Source: Marthasterias glacialis (Eukaryota > Echinodermata > Asteroidea > Forcipulatida > Asteriidae). Taken from it: DNA of 64,000 nt. The translations under genes and the position numbers were made by a program. The notes under the pieces were generated by a model. It made no database searches and was not told where the DNA came from. It saw only the letters and a list, made by a program, of their open reading frames with translations. Shown here piece by piece: positions 47,801 to 62,800 of this stretch (its first letter is position 1; each line of letters begins with the position of its first letter). Location: NCBI GenBank assembly GCA_911728455.2, contig OU452228.1, positions 8,606,129-8,670,128 on the forward strand, written 5' to 3'.

Positions 47801-50800
47801 GAGTTAGATTTGAATAACGTCTGGTACATGGACTTTAGCTTAGTCACAAGTTGACCGTTTCAATTTGAGTTCCTCAGACTAGAGACAGTTGCTGGGTCAT
47901 GTGGATTTGGCTTTAATGTAGTCAAAATAGTATGCGGTTCTTAAAGTGCTTTATCACCAGATCACACCCGATGGATGTCTGAAAGTGCTCATTATGTTTT
48001 ACGACAGTTATGTATAGAGCTAGGTTTGAATTATGAGATCCATTATATGTCATCATCATGGGTTTACAAGGTGCAATATGCAGCCAACCATACCAACAAC
48101 AGCAGGGCAAACCCCTTCTCTGTAACTGATATTGATAAGTGTACTGTTGTTTTGTTTTTTTATGTGCACAATAACATAACACTCGAGGCCTTTGACTTAA
48201 AAACTAAATTACTTCAAAATTACTTCGTTCTTCGGATGGGACGTAAGTAATTTTTATTATCATAGAGCCTGGCACCAGGACCTGCACTCTGACAACACCA
48301 GAGCTGGAGTCTTGTGCACTAGACCCCTTGGCCGTGACGCTCTACATTAATTAGCTTTTTTGAGGTATGGCGGACACTGTGGGAGTGCACTGTTTGGTTT
48401 GGATGTATACAGACAAATTGACCCAAACCAAATAGTGCCCTAGTTATGTGTTCACCATCTCAAATTGGCTTGTAATGTGTCCACCATCTTGAGATATGGT
48501 GGACACATTACTATGGCACTAATTGAGTTTGGGTCAATTTGTCTGTATAAACCAAAACCAAACAGTGCAATCCCTCTTTTGTAGTGTCGGCCGTACCTCA
48601 AAAAGGCTAATTGTAGTGCCAGCGGGAAAAAAAGAAGAAGTTATTTGACCAGCAAGTAGTCTTTACATGATAGCTGTGCTTGTTGAACCTTTTACCGGAA
48701 CTACCCCAGGTGTACACTCAATGTTGCTGATGATATATAACAGCTTTATCACACATTCTCTTTGTGTGAGCTATAATATTGTTAAGTAGTTACAAAAAAC
48801 AAGATGACGATTTTGAACTGGCGTGGCCATATTAAAATATGTCTGATTTTTATGAGTCTAAGCTTATAAAAACCAAGCAAGGGCGTGTTTTTGCGTTCCT
48901 GGCTAGAAACATGTTAGATCTCCTATAATTGGTCATGCATTTCTGTGACTTTAGTTATGCTGCGATGACATACAAATAATGTACTAATTGCGCGACCAAT
49001 GTTTACATGTCATCACGTGACCTGTAGTGGGTACTTCGTCATCTGAGCTGATGGCAAACTATGTGCAATTACATGCTGTGACTGACATAGTCACACCAAA
49101 AGAGGTTAATTTTGAGTTATGCACTACCGGCGTCCGACGACCATGTAGCATCCCGCCTGTTATTTTGTTTGTAATGTAAATCACTGTAAAAAAAGGAGGG
49201 GGGGCAGGAGTAAAGAACGTTGGTGATCATTTATACCTAGCCTTGCTGAATTTCATATAGACAAAGGAATCACACAGTTTTGGAAAGCCGCCTTTTGATG
49301 ATTTCAGCTTCAAAACTGTGAAATTCTTGTTTTGAAAAGTGTGTGATCGCGGTCGTCTGGCCCAAAAAACATTTCGTTGTGCAATTAGTACTACCACATC
49401 GTGAACATATACGTTCCTTGTAGAATTTCCAAAACTTCCTGAACTGTCCTTATTGGCGTTATTCAGCCACTCGAAGGTCTCTGGTACAAACTCTGGAATA
49501 TTTTTCATAGATATGGAGAAAGAAAACCTTGATCGAATAAACAAAAGCAACAATCATCATGTACCATACTGCACTTTCCTATGGAGGACGTCGTGTTTAT
49601 TTACATTTAATACCCACTACAGGTCATGTGACGTGGGTCGCGCAATCGGTCTATTGGCAATGTCCGAATTGGAGACAGCGGATAGGGCTATGGCTATGAC
49701 TGCAGCTGTTGCTAAGTGTTGCTGTGGACATCCCATGCTTCAACGCTCGTTCACGTGATGATGCAGCCATAGCTGCAGCTGCCAATCTGGACACGGCCTT
49801 TAGGCTTGGTTTCAAGATGGTGGATCTGACAATGGAAATTGCCAATGGAATTTATTTCAAAATGACTTTGCTGGGCATAACAATCTAATAGTGTTAAATA
49901 AAGAGTACATTCCAAATCAAAAAAATAATGTTGACTGGCCACATATATTTTGAGAATATTGAGAAAAGAGGAAATAGGCTTGTACATGCATGTATCACAC
50001 ATCTATCGGTTCTGTTTTTGCGCTGGTCTCTGAAGTTATTTCGGTCAGTGAATTTAAATGTCATGAACTTGTTTCTAGTCAGGGTTGTCAAAACGCGCTC
50101 AATAATGTCAGGCTTTGTGTTATTTTTAAGTAGCTAAAACTGTGTCTATATTGTGAATTTTGAGCCACCAAACTTCACCAGTTACTCCAACATTACTTCT
50201 GTTGTGACCGATAAAATCAAACACTTTATTTTTGTTGCATTAAATGTCAGTGTTTTTATTTTTACCATCAGATATTGAGCCCCCAGAATTCATCTCTTGT
50301 CCCGGTGACATTTCTCTCCGAACCGATCTTCGCCTGAACTTTGCAACCAACCCTGCGAGCTGGCACCAACCGGAGGCAGAAGACAATGATGGAGAGCCAG
50401 ACATCGAGGCGTCACCGTCTGCTACGCAGGAGAGGTTCTACCTGGATGAAGTAACAGTCATCACCTACACAGCACGTGATGGGGTGGGACTTGAAAGCAC
50501 ATGCACTTTCAGCATTACAGTCACAGGTACTGCATTTAGATTTTACACCCTTTCCCCCGTCATCAGGGATTTATGCACACCCTCCCCCATCCATATAGAC
50601 ATCATCGGCCGCTTGCAATCATTTTGGTAATCACCAACGTGCATTTCAGTCGTGTTTAACTGTTACAATTATCCGGGGCGCGGCGCAAGATGTGGTATTG
50701 AGCCAATCACTACAAAGAAATATCTTCTGCGTTAAGGTACACTAAATTATGTGCATAAAGTTGCTGTGCGTCAGGCTGACACAGGTGTTAATAAGTTTTG

Positions 50801-53800
50801 TGTAATTACACCAGATACAATCTTCTTTTTAACCCTTTAGCACTTGCGCACAATTATACATCGCGTCATTTACTCCTTGAATGCGTCACGAATATCTTTC
50901 GTTGTGAGTATTTTCTTGTGTTACAAGATTAGTTTATTGTGTAGAGGATGAAATTACCTTTTGAATGATTTGCACAGTTGTTTTGTTTGCTTTACCAAAT
51001 CAAAGCAATGAGGTTGGAAACATAAGACACATCAACTAAAATTAGGAATCATTGTTTGTGTACGAAGTAAGTAATTCTTACGTGGAAAAGTTGTGCACAC
51101 AATTTACTCAACTGTTTTGTCATCTCAGAGAAAGAAAATGTAAAGAAAAAGATTGTAAATAATCACAACATACCTTTGGAAGTAAGATTAAATACCTATG
51201 TTATCTACAGAACAACTTGTTTACCGAAAACTGTCTGTAAAATACTTCCAACTTATGGTATTCCGTGTCAAAACAACAAACGCGGTCGCCATTACTGTGT
51301 ACATTGTGCTTGAAATACATTGTATATAAATTATGGTCCGTCCACACACACAGAAACAACCACTTGCTGTGTTGCACATGGGGTACATTGGCGGCAGGAC
51401 TTCCGACCTTTGAACCTTTGGAGGTAGACAATGGAATTTTTTTCTTATGGGGACCATGTACTATTTTTAGACCATCGTAAGCTTGAGATCGTGCTCTACA
51501 TACGGCTGTTTGATGCATTTCAATCGCGGATGTAAAACTCAAGTTACAACTTGTCAAACTTCGAGGGCAGTTGCGGGCGGTGTGCAGAGTAATAGGCGGG
51601 GCGCATTCGGGCGGTATGAGGGCTAAAGGGTTAAACTCAAAATTAAAAAATCTTCATTATGGAAGTGAGCTTGGTAAGAAGAAATCTGTTAAATATTTAC
51701 AATAAACATGAACCGCGTGTACTTTTCTTATGGAGAGGTGATCACCAAAATGGCAATGTTGAAAGCACGTGTGTGATCTGTGACAAAGTTGCACAAGATC
51801 TGTTCAATAAACATGAACCGCGTGTACTTTTCTTATGGAGAGGCGATCACCAAAATGGCAATGTTGAAAGCACGTGTGTGATTTGTGACAAAGTTGCACA
51901 AGATTCCGTGCTTCTAAACAAGGGGAAAAGGTAATCATTGCATAGCAGTGCTGTGATTAAATTTGCTTTCAAATTGTCTTTAAACACATTGACTTTCCGC
52001 CGAGGAAACTGTACTTGAGTTGTGTCAATTTTTACCTCCATGCAATCTTAAAGATTTTCTTTACTGACTGTTTTTTTTTCTTCAACCACAGATGAAGAGC
52101 CACCACAAGTTATCAGCTGCCCTGATGATGTTGAAGCAGAGAGTAGCAACAGTTCAGTGGCAGTTTTCTGGAATGAAACAGTGTTTAAGGATAACTCTGG
52201 GCAGGACTTAAGGGTCATTTTCAACCGTCCATCTGGATCAACATTCTCCTGGGGTTTGCCTGAAAAAGTCTGGTATAAAGCAACAGATGCGGCTGAAAAT
52301 ACTGTGAGCTGTGAGTTCACTGTTTCCGTCAAACGTAAGTCTTCAAATATGTACCTCAAGGAAAAAATATTAAAATATTAAATTACAAAGCTGTAATCTC
52401 TTGCAAGACATTCGTAAAATAGTGTTATTGCTGTTACTCAATTTGTTACTTGCATCGAGGACGCTGGTGTTCAAAGTCAAATGATGAGAACTTCTGTCTT
52501 GTTGTTCTACGACAAATTGTGGTAGTTTTAAGAAAAACTGAATATAGTGGCAAATCTGCCTACGAGATGCTTACAAGGCGCTTCACAAAATTTACAGTTT
52601 CAAGTAGGACTATAACAAATATTCATAAATACCTGGGACAGTTTATCCATTCTGATTGGTCCAGAGGAGATCACGTGGTGATGTTTAAATATGCGATATA
52701 TAGACATGGCTCAAAGCTTTTAAACATGGACTGAGGAAATTGAGTCAAAAGAGGGCACTATCAGAGGATTGCGTACAGTGCCCAAATTGCACGGCTCAAT
52801 TTAAGTTTGTATTTGTATGGAGAAAGATGGTAACGCGCAAATTTGGCTCAAGCAAGTTTGAAACTTGCACACGCAATTTTGAAACTTGCATGGGGCGCTC
52901 AACATGGATATAAATTTAACGCAGACCTGAGAGAGGGGAGCTGTCAGATTAGTTGTCAACTTTTAAAGGTTAAAATTGGATGTTTCTAACAGAAAGGTAA
53001 TTATGAATGGGAATAAAAGTGTGTTGAATCGGTTTTCAACAAGTTGTTTAAACATGGTGAGGCCTGGTTCTCGATGATTTTAACGAGACGAAGTTGAGGT
53101 AAAATTTTCGAGAACCAGGCCTCACTGTGTTTAAACAACTAGTTGAAAATCTCTTCACCAAACTTTGATTCCCTTATTAAAAAGTTACTCATAAAAAATA
53201 TTAACTATTTTGAAGTTGAACAGCAAATGATATACAAATAATAATTTGTATAATTTGAATGATGATGTAATACTCAAATGTTTTCAGGAAGAACGTGTTT
53301 TTATCACCTTCTGCACAAACATGTTGTGTTCACAAGTAAACTTCAATTTTTGATATTAAGTTCTAAATCTTGTACATGTTTTTTCTTTCTTTTCGATTTA
53401 GAGTACAAGTGCCCCTTTCACCCTCGACCACGAAATGGTGCCCTGGCCTGCGAGACTTGGTTAGGGGGACAGTTCTGTCGAGTCTCTTGCAACATCAACT
53501 TTGACTTCAACAGAGACCCTGAGGAATTGTACTACTGCAGAACCCTTCCTGGGAGCGACATAGCGGATTGGGGACCTAGTCCTCTAAACATCAACTCAGC
53601 TAGCTTCAGAATGCCCTGGCCTGACTGCACTGGTAAATGTTACAAGTAGTGATAAGGAAAAACTAATCAAAACTCATTTATAGCAATGATGTGCCATTTT
53701 GTCAAAAAAAACAAACAATTCAACCATTTCTTTTACAAAATATGTCAATTTTTTCATTAATAAGTTTTGGAACTCATCAATTTTACTATCATAAATTGTT

Positions 53801-56800
53801 TGTTTTGCACTTACTTAGATTTTGCTTATTTTTCACTGTAGAAATTAGAAGCATCAAAATGTGGTGTGTTTTTTTTTCCTTCATAGAAATTAGGGATCCA
53901 AGTGTTGAAGCTGAACTGGAGCTGAATTTTTTCACGGGGGATTGTCAGGCAAACAACACTGAAATCAAAGAGGACTTCTTCAATAAGTTCCAAATATTTA
54001 GCCAGATGATTCAAGGATTCTGCCAAGAGAACATTGGCTGTACCTTGGAGAATGTTGAAGTGTCTTGCGGCCCAGCGGACCCACTAGAGGGGCGTCGACG
54101 ACGACAAGCTAATAATGTCTTGTCCATCAAGTTCACTGTTAAGGTTGATGCACCAGAGCCAGCAGTGGATCACATGCAGGTAATTTCTTTGTGCTTGTTT
54201 TCAATAAAGGAATAAAAGAGTAGTGACAGTCGTTTCAAACTAGAAGGGTTTTGGCTCTTTGATGAAAGACTGAGGTGAATGGTTACATCCTTAGTCACAC
54301 GGCTCTACCGAAGACCTGCAGGGTCTCTGCCTTTTGACAAAGGACCGAGCTGAATGATACAGAGATGCAACTTTTCCAATTTAAAGTAGAAATCCAATTT
54401 TTTAATTTTCCCCCAAATTCCCAATTTTTTTTCCTGACGCAAAATTGTTTTGCAAAATTGTTTTTCCCCCAATTTGTTTCCTAAAGTATGATGTGTTTAA
54501 AATCTGAAAAAAATTTGGAAAGCGTCGTCATTAAAAAACACCCTGTATGTTCAGATGCGCGCATTGTTAACCTCTTCCACCAGTCATCAGCACATACTTT
54601 GTCGGATAAAAGCACTATTTACTACTAAAGATAATAAATCCACAATAAATCTTGATTGCGCCATTTTGGGTTAGATTGACGTAGGCGACGCGCACTGTAT
54701 CTTTACAAACAACTTGACTCACAAAATGGCAGACCATATGCAGATATTAGCCACATGTGATGTCAGTGAAGTGGTCAATTAAGAGCTGAATATTATAATT
54801 ATTATTGTTTTTTTTATCAATAATTTTGTTTCCCATTTCACAGAGCAGCATGCCATCAACCAATTCTGACAACCTCAACTCCATCAGCATCTTGGACAAT
54901 TTCATGGAAGCCATGGACAATATCATATCAACCGGACAGTTTAACATAACCACCGGGGAGGGGGAAGTTCTCTCACCAACTGGTCCAGTCAATGTTGTAC
55001 GCCCAATAAAGCTCTTGTGCGAACTCGGTGAAGTTCTACGCAATAACTCCTGCAGTAAGTAGTGTCAAATTATCTTTTGCGGTTAAAGGGTGGGGAAACA
55101 ATGTGACAAAATATTGTTCAGTAAAAGTGTAGTTTTATATTGCACAACGTACATCATAGTGACACTCCTTGTGCCAAATTATCAGAGGCAACCGGGTAAG
55201 GATTGCTAAGAATGATTATCGTGAAATGAAGGAACCTGGGCCCAATTTCATGGCACTGGTTACCAAATAATTCTGCGTTCAGAGCAGGACACAGAGTGCG
55301 GTCAAAGTCAGCGGCCTCTAGGTTCTATTTCTATCCTGTTGGTAAGTGATGACGTTTTGGAGCCGGAAGTACAGATGTAATGAATGTTCATGTACAAGTA
55401 TGTATACCATTCGTTTACATTGCACTTCCGGCTCCAAAACGTCATCACTTACGAACAGGATAAATTTTCCCTGTGTGCCAACAGTGTTGGTAGACACTGA
55501 TTCCCATTCCACCAAGAGAGGTTCAGACTATTTAATCCTTCCAGCCTCGGTGTGGTTGCATTGATTTAAAAGAGAGAGAAACAAAATGGCTGCCTGATAA
55601 AAGCCTTTTACGACTCTAAAGAGATTTATTTTCATATTCCACAACAAACTTGCTCAAATTTCATTGCAATTTCACCATGCAAAGTTTGAAAAAGTGTTTT
55701 TTTTATATAATTCTTGTAAACAGTTGTTTGCCCGTCCGGTACCTACCATGACTTTGAGGGCGGTGTTTGTCGCGACTGCAGAGTTGGTTATTATCAAGAC
55801 ATGGAGGGTCAGCTTGACTGCCAGCAGTGTCCACAAGGAACTTCCACTCGACGTACCAATGCCATATCGATTGAAGATTGCAAAAGTAAATTTTCTACTC
55901 CCTTTTCATACTTGATTAATAATAATAGTGCAAAGTTTTTATACAGCACTTTATCACACTTGACGAGGGTCTCAAATTGCTCTTTATTCCTACAACATGT
56001 ATGCAAAACTATGTTTGATTTATGAGACCCATTCATATAGCACCATGTGAGGGTTAACAAGGTAATGTGGCTCAATCTGCTGCCAACCATGCCCAAAACA
56101 CATGGGAAAACCCCTTCTCTTAACAATAAGTTTACTAGGTTCTTTTACAGGCGTTACACAACATGCAGGACCTATCCCTTAAAACCCTTTTGTTAGCCAC
56201 AAGATGATTAAATTCAGCAGGTACTACCAAATATGGCCATAACTTTTTTTTCAACGGGCCAAAAAAGCCAAGATTCCATGTAAACCTCACCCCTGGTATA
56301 CCCCACAAGCCTGTAGACTTTCATTGGCCAGACCCTAACCACTGCAGAGTAAGGAGTGTTGAAAGACAGCAGCCACCTGTCTTCGTGCAGTAATTGATTG
56401 ACCCTTGTGCTAAGGGTCAGTGGCACAAGGCGGTATGCACTTTGTGAAAACAACTTGCGGCCGCACACTGATTGTAAATAACACAAGTGTATGTCTTGAC
56501 TGGTGCTCCAATTCACCCACATGGTCTTTTATTATAGCTTTGGGCTTGCATCGGGGGGGGGGGGGGGGGTTATTGACCTAAAAGACAGGGTGTTGATAAA
56601 AAATCAGCTTGTGGATACACAGCGTAAAGTTTTCATTGTGGATGACCCCAGTTAAAAGTCCCATCCCAACGACGAAGCAATTATGGTTGGGCGTTTTGCT
56701 CAAGGACGCAAGTGTCACGACCAAGAACCAAACCCACACTCTGGTGACAAACACCAGAATTTGACTCTAGGAAAATCAGTTCAGTCAAATCAAGGAAGTA

Positions 56801-59800
56801 GCATTCATAGACCCCATCACAGTTGCTCATTCTGATTGCCTCAATTTCTGATTGCCTCAATCCAAGTAAATTCTTATGAACATGCTCAAAATCCATGGCA
56901 ACACATGAACTGTTATATTATTTGTGGGTTTTTTTTGCCCATACACGATTTTGTGTTAAGCACTGTATACTCAGTACTTTCCTGAGTCCTGTGAAAAAAA
57001 TTCACAGGCATATTCCTTGGGTGGGATTCAAACCCACGACCCCGCCATTCTAGAGCAGATGTCTTACCAACTAGCCTACCGAGATTGACCGGCAGCTAGA
57101 GGCAGTTTGATTCCTAGTAGCAGCGGGTACCGCAACCATTATGATATATGTTAATTTTTGCATCTGGGATAAGGAATATAATTATTTGTGTTTTTGCCCA
57201 TACACCGATGTGTGTTAAGCACTGCATACCCAGTACTTTCCCGAGTCCTGTGAAAAATGAAAACCTGTTCTTTGTTGCTTTCACTGCAGTTGAAAAAAAG
57301 AAAAGTAGCTGTTGCAAACTGCTTACTGACTATACAAGCCTTTGAGAAAGACTCTGCTAGGGTCTAAACATGAGGCCAGTAAAAGAAGAAAAAAAACATT
57401 TTTGCATTTCACTAAAAATTATCCCTTGAATTGGTGAAATTTTCACAGGTTGGTTGCATGGTGTGTTTCTTGAGAGGATTTGAAGGAAAACGATGATGTA
57501 ATTTCCATTAAAATAGCCTTGTTTTTTTTTGTTTTTTAGAGCCATGTCCCAAGGGGACTTTCTCCTCTTCTGGTCTGCAGACATGCAAGGCGTGTCCCAA
57601 GGGTTCTTACCAGCCCAACACCGGGTCAACCTCTTGCCGAGTATGCCCTCATGGACTGACAACCTGGGCGGAAGGCGCTATAAATGCAGATGAATGTTCA
57701 GGTAGTGTAACTCTTCTCTGTCCTAATCTTATATGTATAATACACGCATGGATGGCGTGTGTACACTCAGATGTTCCCCTGCCTGGAAACGGAAGCCGTT
57801 TAGTTAGGTTCTTGTGTAAAATCGGAATACCAGAGCAAAGGTCTCCCAGGCATTCCATTGCTGAGTGTGCCCGGACCACACACATGACGTCTAATTTTGC
57901 GCTTTCTGGATATTGAGACTGAGGTGTTTTTTGTGTCATCCCCTATGACGAACCTTTGTCCTTTTGTTCCATGAAGAGGATTATGAGACATCGAGAGGCT
58001 TCCGCTATTGCTTATTCATTGTATTTTAGCTCAATGGAAGTCAGTCAGAGTGAGCCAGGAATCCAGCCATGGTTCCGGGTTTAGAACCAAACCTATGCTG
58101 TAGGTATCGGCCGATATTTTGCAATTCACATCACGTGAATTTGACATTTTCTTGGTTGGGAAAACAAAACGCACAATGCAAAAAGAGAAACTTTGTTTTC
58201 TTGGCTTTTTCAAGTCAGTGTTTCTATGTGCCAGCGGTACTCTCTAGGTAAAAGGATTCCGGCAATTGCGACAAAATAATCCCATCAGGGTGGACAGGAA
58301 TGTCAAGAAATCTTGTTGAGAAATATGTTGCTAAATGATTTTTTTTATTGAAGATTTCCTAAATTGAGAAAAACACTAAGAATGTTTTTTTAATTTTATT
58401 TTCTAGGGAGTGTTACAAGAAAATGTACTAATTTTCCATAAATCAAAAAACAAAAATCTTATGCTTTAAGAATTACAGTTAAGGTTTTCTTAATGATATC
58501 GAGAAAATATTTCTTAATTCAAGAACTTATTTCATATAAATTATACATTTTTTTCTTTTTTGAAAACATGTTCATACAAGAGGTTAAGAAAATGTACGTC
58601 TCTTGGTATGAGAAAATGTATTTTGCTATAAAAGTAAGAAATTATATCTCAATGTTATTAAGACGTGTGATTCTAATAATAAAAATTAAGAATTATGGTT
58701 TTAAAAAGGACAATAATTAAACATTTTGACAAGATTGAAAAGCTTAAAAGAAATCCTGTCAGTGGTGTTTTATAAAAAAGCATTTTACAATTAATCTATT
58801 TCCAAATAATCAGTCTGTGGGTAATGTTTCATAAAGCTTCACAATTATTGTCATCTCCAAATAATCACTTTTAAACATAATAATAAATAATAATGGAAAT
58901 GTATATAGCCCCAAATCCATTTTAACCAAAATGCTCCCTGGCGCTTTACAATCAACGGGGATATATAGATAAGATAATGATTTGTAAAAGATTAAAGAAA
59001 ATATTAAAACTATTAAACAGTTTAAAACTCTCAAAAAAAAAATAGCGGCAATGTAAACCACATGATACAATGAAAATTACAAATAAACTCAGAAAACAGG
59101 ATACAAAAATTAATCTAAAATCAAGAAAAACAAGCAGGCGCTTGCAGACACCCCGGACAAAAGAAACGACAACACCCTCCTGGCCAAAATGCCACACAAG
59201 GAAATCTGTATTATACCCTGAACTATCCTGATATAGAGGGGAAAAAACACTGGACAGACCTAGGAAAGTTGAGGAATTGCCTCAACTATCCTAGGTTAAA
59301 AAACCAGTCAGCCAACCTGTTTGTTTAATCCTAGGATAGTTAAGGAAAATGCCTCAACTATCCTAGGAGAAAAAACAAGATGAATGCACCTGTTTTTAAT
59401 CCTAGGATAGCTAAGGAAATGCCTCAACTATCCTAGGAGAAAAAACAAGATGGATGCACCTGTTTTTAATCCTAGGATAGTTAAGGAAATGCCTCAACTA
59501 TCCTAGGAGAAAAACAAGGTGAATGCACATGTTTTTAATCCTATGATAGTTAAGGAAATGCCTCAACTATCTTAGAAAAAACACCGTGATTATATCAAGT
59601 TTAATCCCTATGAGCTTGTTTTAGGAAAACAAGCTCATTACTGAGGAACAAGCTCATTACTGAGTGACAATATATTTTTTGTTTAATTCTAGGATAGGAA
59701 ATGCCTCATTTATACTGGTAAGAAACCATTGGTGAACATTGATTGTTTCTTATCCTAGGATTGAAATATTTGCTTGTTCTGTGACAGAAGAAAATACATT

Positions 59801-62800
59801 GAAGCTTTTCTTAGGGGAAACATGTACCTTCTTTTTTAGTTACATGTGGCCTTGAAATTAACTTGATGTTAAATTTCATTTTGCTTAAACTTTGGGGATG
59901 GCATGGTGCTTTGAACTACCTCTTCACTCACGCTATCACTATCAAGCAATAAAAAAGCTGCGCTAACGTTTTCACTATATTCTTGTTCGATCTGTCAAAG
60001 TAAAATTGTTTGCAAAAGTACTTTTAGCAAGTTGAAAGAGGATGAAGTGAATCACGCAAATGTTTCCCCTGTCTGGAAATGGAAATAAGAAAAATGATTC
60101 CTGAAATGCAGCTGCGCCAATTCTTTGGAATAATCATCCTTATCAAATCTGTCATGACATTTTTCTTACTGGCTTCAAAGCATGGCTCAAAACTCCAGAC
60201 TTGTGTTTTTTCATTGGTTGTTATAACATTTTCCTCTTCAAATGTTTGTCTGGTATTACATTTTTTCTTTTGTTGTAAAAATTGTCGTTATCTAGACCAG
60301 CATGCACCTCATTCCACTGCTAAATGCCTGCATCCCCATATAACTGTTTTGCACGTAAAAAGTATTTTCGAAGTTGTTTATACAGACATAGTGGATTTTA
60401 CTTATTTGTCAACAAAAATAATTCCAGACAGTGGCTGTAAAAATGGCTTTAAAAATAATGGTACACAGAAATAGTTTTGATTTTGATATTTGGATAATAC
60501 GAAAACATAATCTATTGTAGATTCAGTGCATGACATTTCCTATGACATTTTCAATTGAATGAAAAATTCTGTGATATTTGAGGGGGAATTCAAATTCAGT
60601 GAAATGGGCATTTTTGTTCAAGCTTTTTGCGGCCGATATGGTGTTTGGCTTGAAATGCTTGTGGCCGATATGAGTGTGTTAATGGAAGTTGCTTACCACT
60701 TTACTTTTTCAGTGACAAGCTAGCTGGACATTTCACTAGTCCATCAGCTTTTTTCACTTGTCTGTGTTAAAAAAAACCTGTCTTGTAGTAGTTCTCTGTT
60801 GGGTGGAGAGTTGTCTCTGAAAAGTTGGTGTATTCTCAGAGCCAGCACTCGTCCCGAAAAAGATTTACACGTGGCCAGACCCGCAAGAAGGACTAGAAAT
60901 AGTTCCTTCTACACCATGCAAAGCTTCAAACATCACTAAGTCCATGTTTTATAATAAATAGGGATGCTTTCCAACACTGAAGTAGCCAGCTGGACCACTT
61001 GGCGTGAATTTAACTGGTCCTCATGTGTTTTAACTAGCATTTGGCCAGAGGACCACTGTTAAGGGAGAACGCTGTCGGCTATGGGCTTTTTAAGGGTATG
61101 GTAACTTGAGGAAAAAAAAATATTTGAATTGATTGACTATTAATCAAGTCTAAATAAGGAGATATTTTTTACCTTTACAGGTGAATGCCCGTTTGGAACC
61201 TACTCGAGTACTGGCTTCTCACCGTGTAAACCCTGCCCTATGGGTACCTATCAACCCAGATCCACCCAGACGTTATGTATCGAATGCCCAGATGGGTTGT
61301 ATTCCCGTAGACAAGGTGCACACGATCTGGCTTACTGTCAAGGTATGTGATGTTTCAGGCTTCATGTTTAGGAAAATATCGCCTGCATTCTAGTTATTTG
61401 CTTACTTTTAATTCCCACACCATGCAAATCTTAAAGCTGCAAATCTTACTGAGATATGATATTTCCCTATTTAAATCTGACTTCCGATTCTTTAGGTCTC
61501 AGAAAATCAGTAAGATGGGTCATAAATAATTGTTTTAGCATCTTCATAGCAGTGACTGTGACAAAGTGACAGATAAAATTTGTGCCCGCCTAAAACTTAA
61601 AGTGCTCTTTACGCTTAACGAGAATCACAATTGGTTAAAAATCATAAAAAAATTAATTTTGTAGGCAGCAATTGCAAAAACATCTGAACAAATTAAATTG
61701 CGTGCACGCTCATGTGTGTGAACGGAGTTGCCACTAAGCGCGAGTGTGGGTGTGCCGCAATCAAAGCCTAATGACATTATTACCGGCTATTATGAATGAA
61801 GCATAATGATCACGTAAGTTTGTGAGTATTAGGCCTTTTACCTTAAAGACGCCCACTCGTCAATGCACGACAAACAAATTCGTGCCACGAAAGATCACCT
61901 TTAACTGGAGCATGCATTGTATGTAAACTAGGTACGGGTACATGATCGTTTTGCGCCACAGAAACGGTCATCGGGTAATGGTGATGAGCGGGCATCTTTT
62001 AGGGGATAGAAGGAATTGTTTGTTTGTTTGTTTGTGTAAGCAATTGTAAGTTTGTTGGTTTTTTTCTTATTTTGTCTTCTTTTTATTCTCATGAGTAGAT
62101 TAGCACTGAAGGTCTACCCTTTTTATTTTTTATTTTTTTAAGATTTATAAATAATGCCTGATGTAATCCCATGATTTTCTTAAATATGTCCCATCTGAAG
62201 GACAAAGCAATAATGGTTGAGTGTCTTGCTTAAGAACCCACACTCTGCTGATCAGAAAGACCAGAGCTCGAGTGTGGTGCGCTTGACAGCTCAGTCAAGA
62301 CACGCCTTAAATTTGATAAAATATTTAATTTATTTTGGGGAAGATTATGAACCATATATCAGACCATTAGAGGGATCTTCATTTATGTTTGAAAGGATCA
62401 ATTAAAAAAATTCTATCCTCTGAATGCGTCATCAAAGTTTATGTTCATATTTAAGTGAAAACAAAATAAGATGTGATGCCATTGCCAAATTATTTCCAGG
62501 AACTTCCCAGAATGGCATTCAGAGTGAAGACAAGGGAAACATCAGCTTTTTATATCAATGTGATGTGACATCTTCATGATCTTTAACATTCTACATGTTC
62601 AGAAATACTCAGAATGTTCAGAAAAGCGCTCGCCTCTCATCAATCCCTCTCATCAATCCTGTCAATGTGTCCCTGGTTTGAATCCTAGCTCCATATGTGA
62701 GTAAAGTTGTACGTTGGTTCTCTCAATCTCTCCTGTGCCATAAGGGTTTTTCTCCAGGCCATCCGGTTTTCCTCCCTCCGGAGAAACCAAACACTTTCCA

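Noticed and set aside
59225..59600. Second regular palindromic array resembling CRISPR
   Set aside because: Linkers between palindromes are repeats of one another; it is a tandem satellite in an intron.
60079..60474. 131-codon open frame in the intron before exon 15
   Set aside because: No domain, no convincing splice signals in phase, and AT-rich composition like the surrounding intron.
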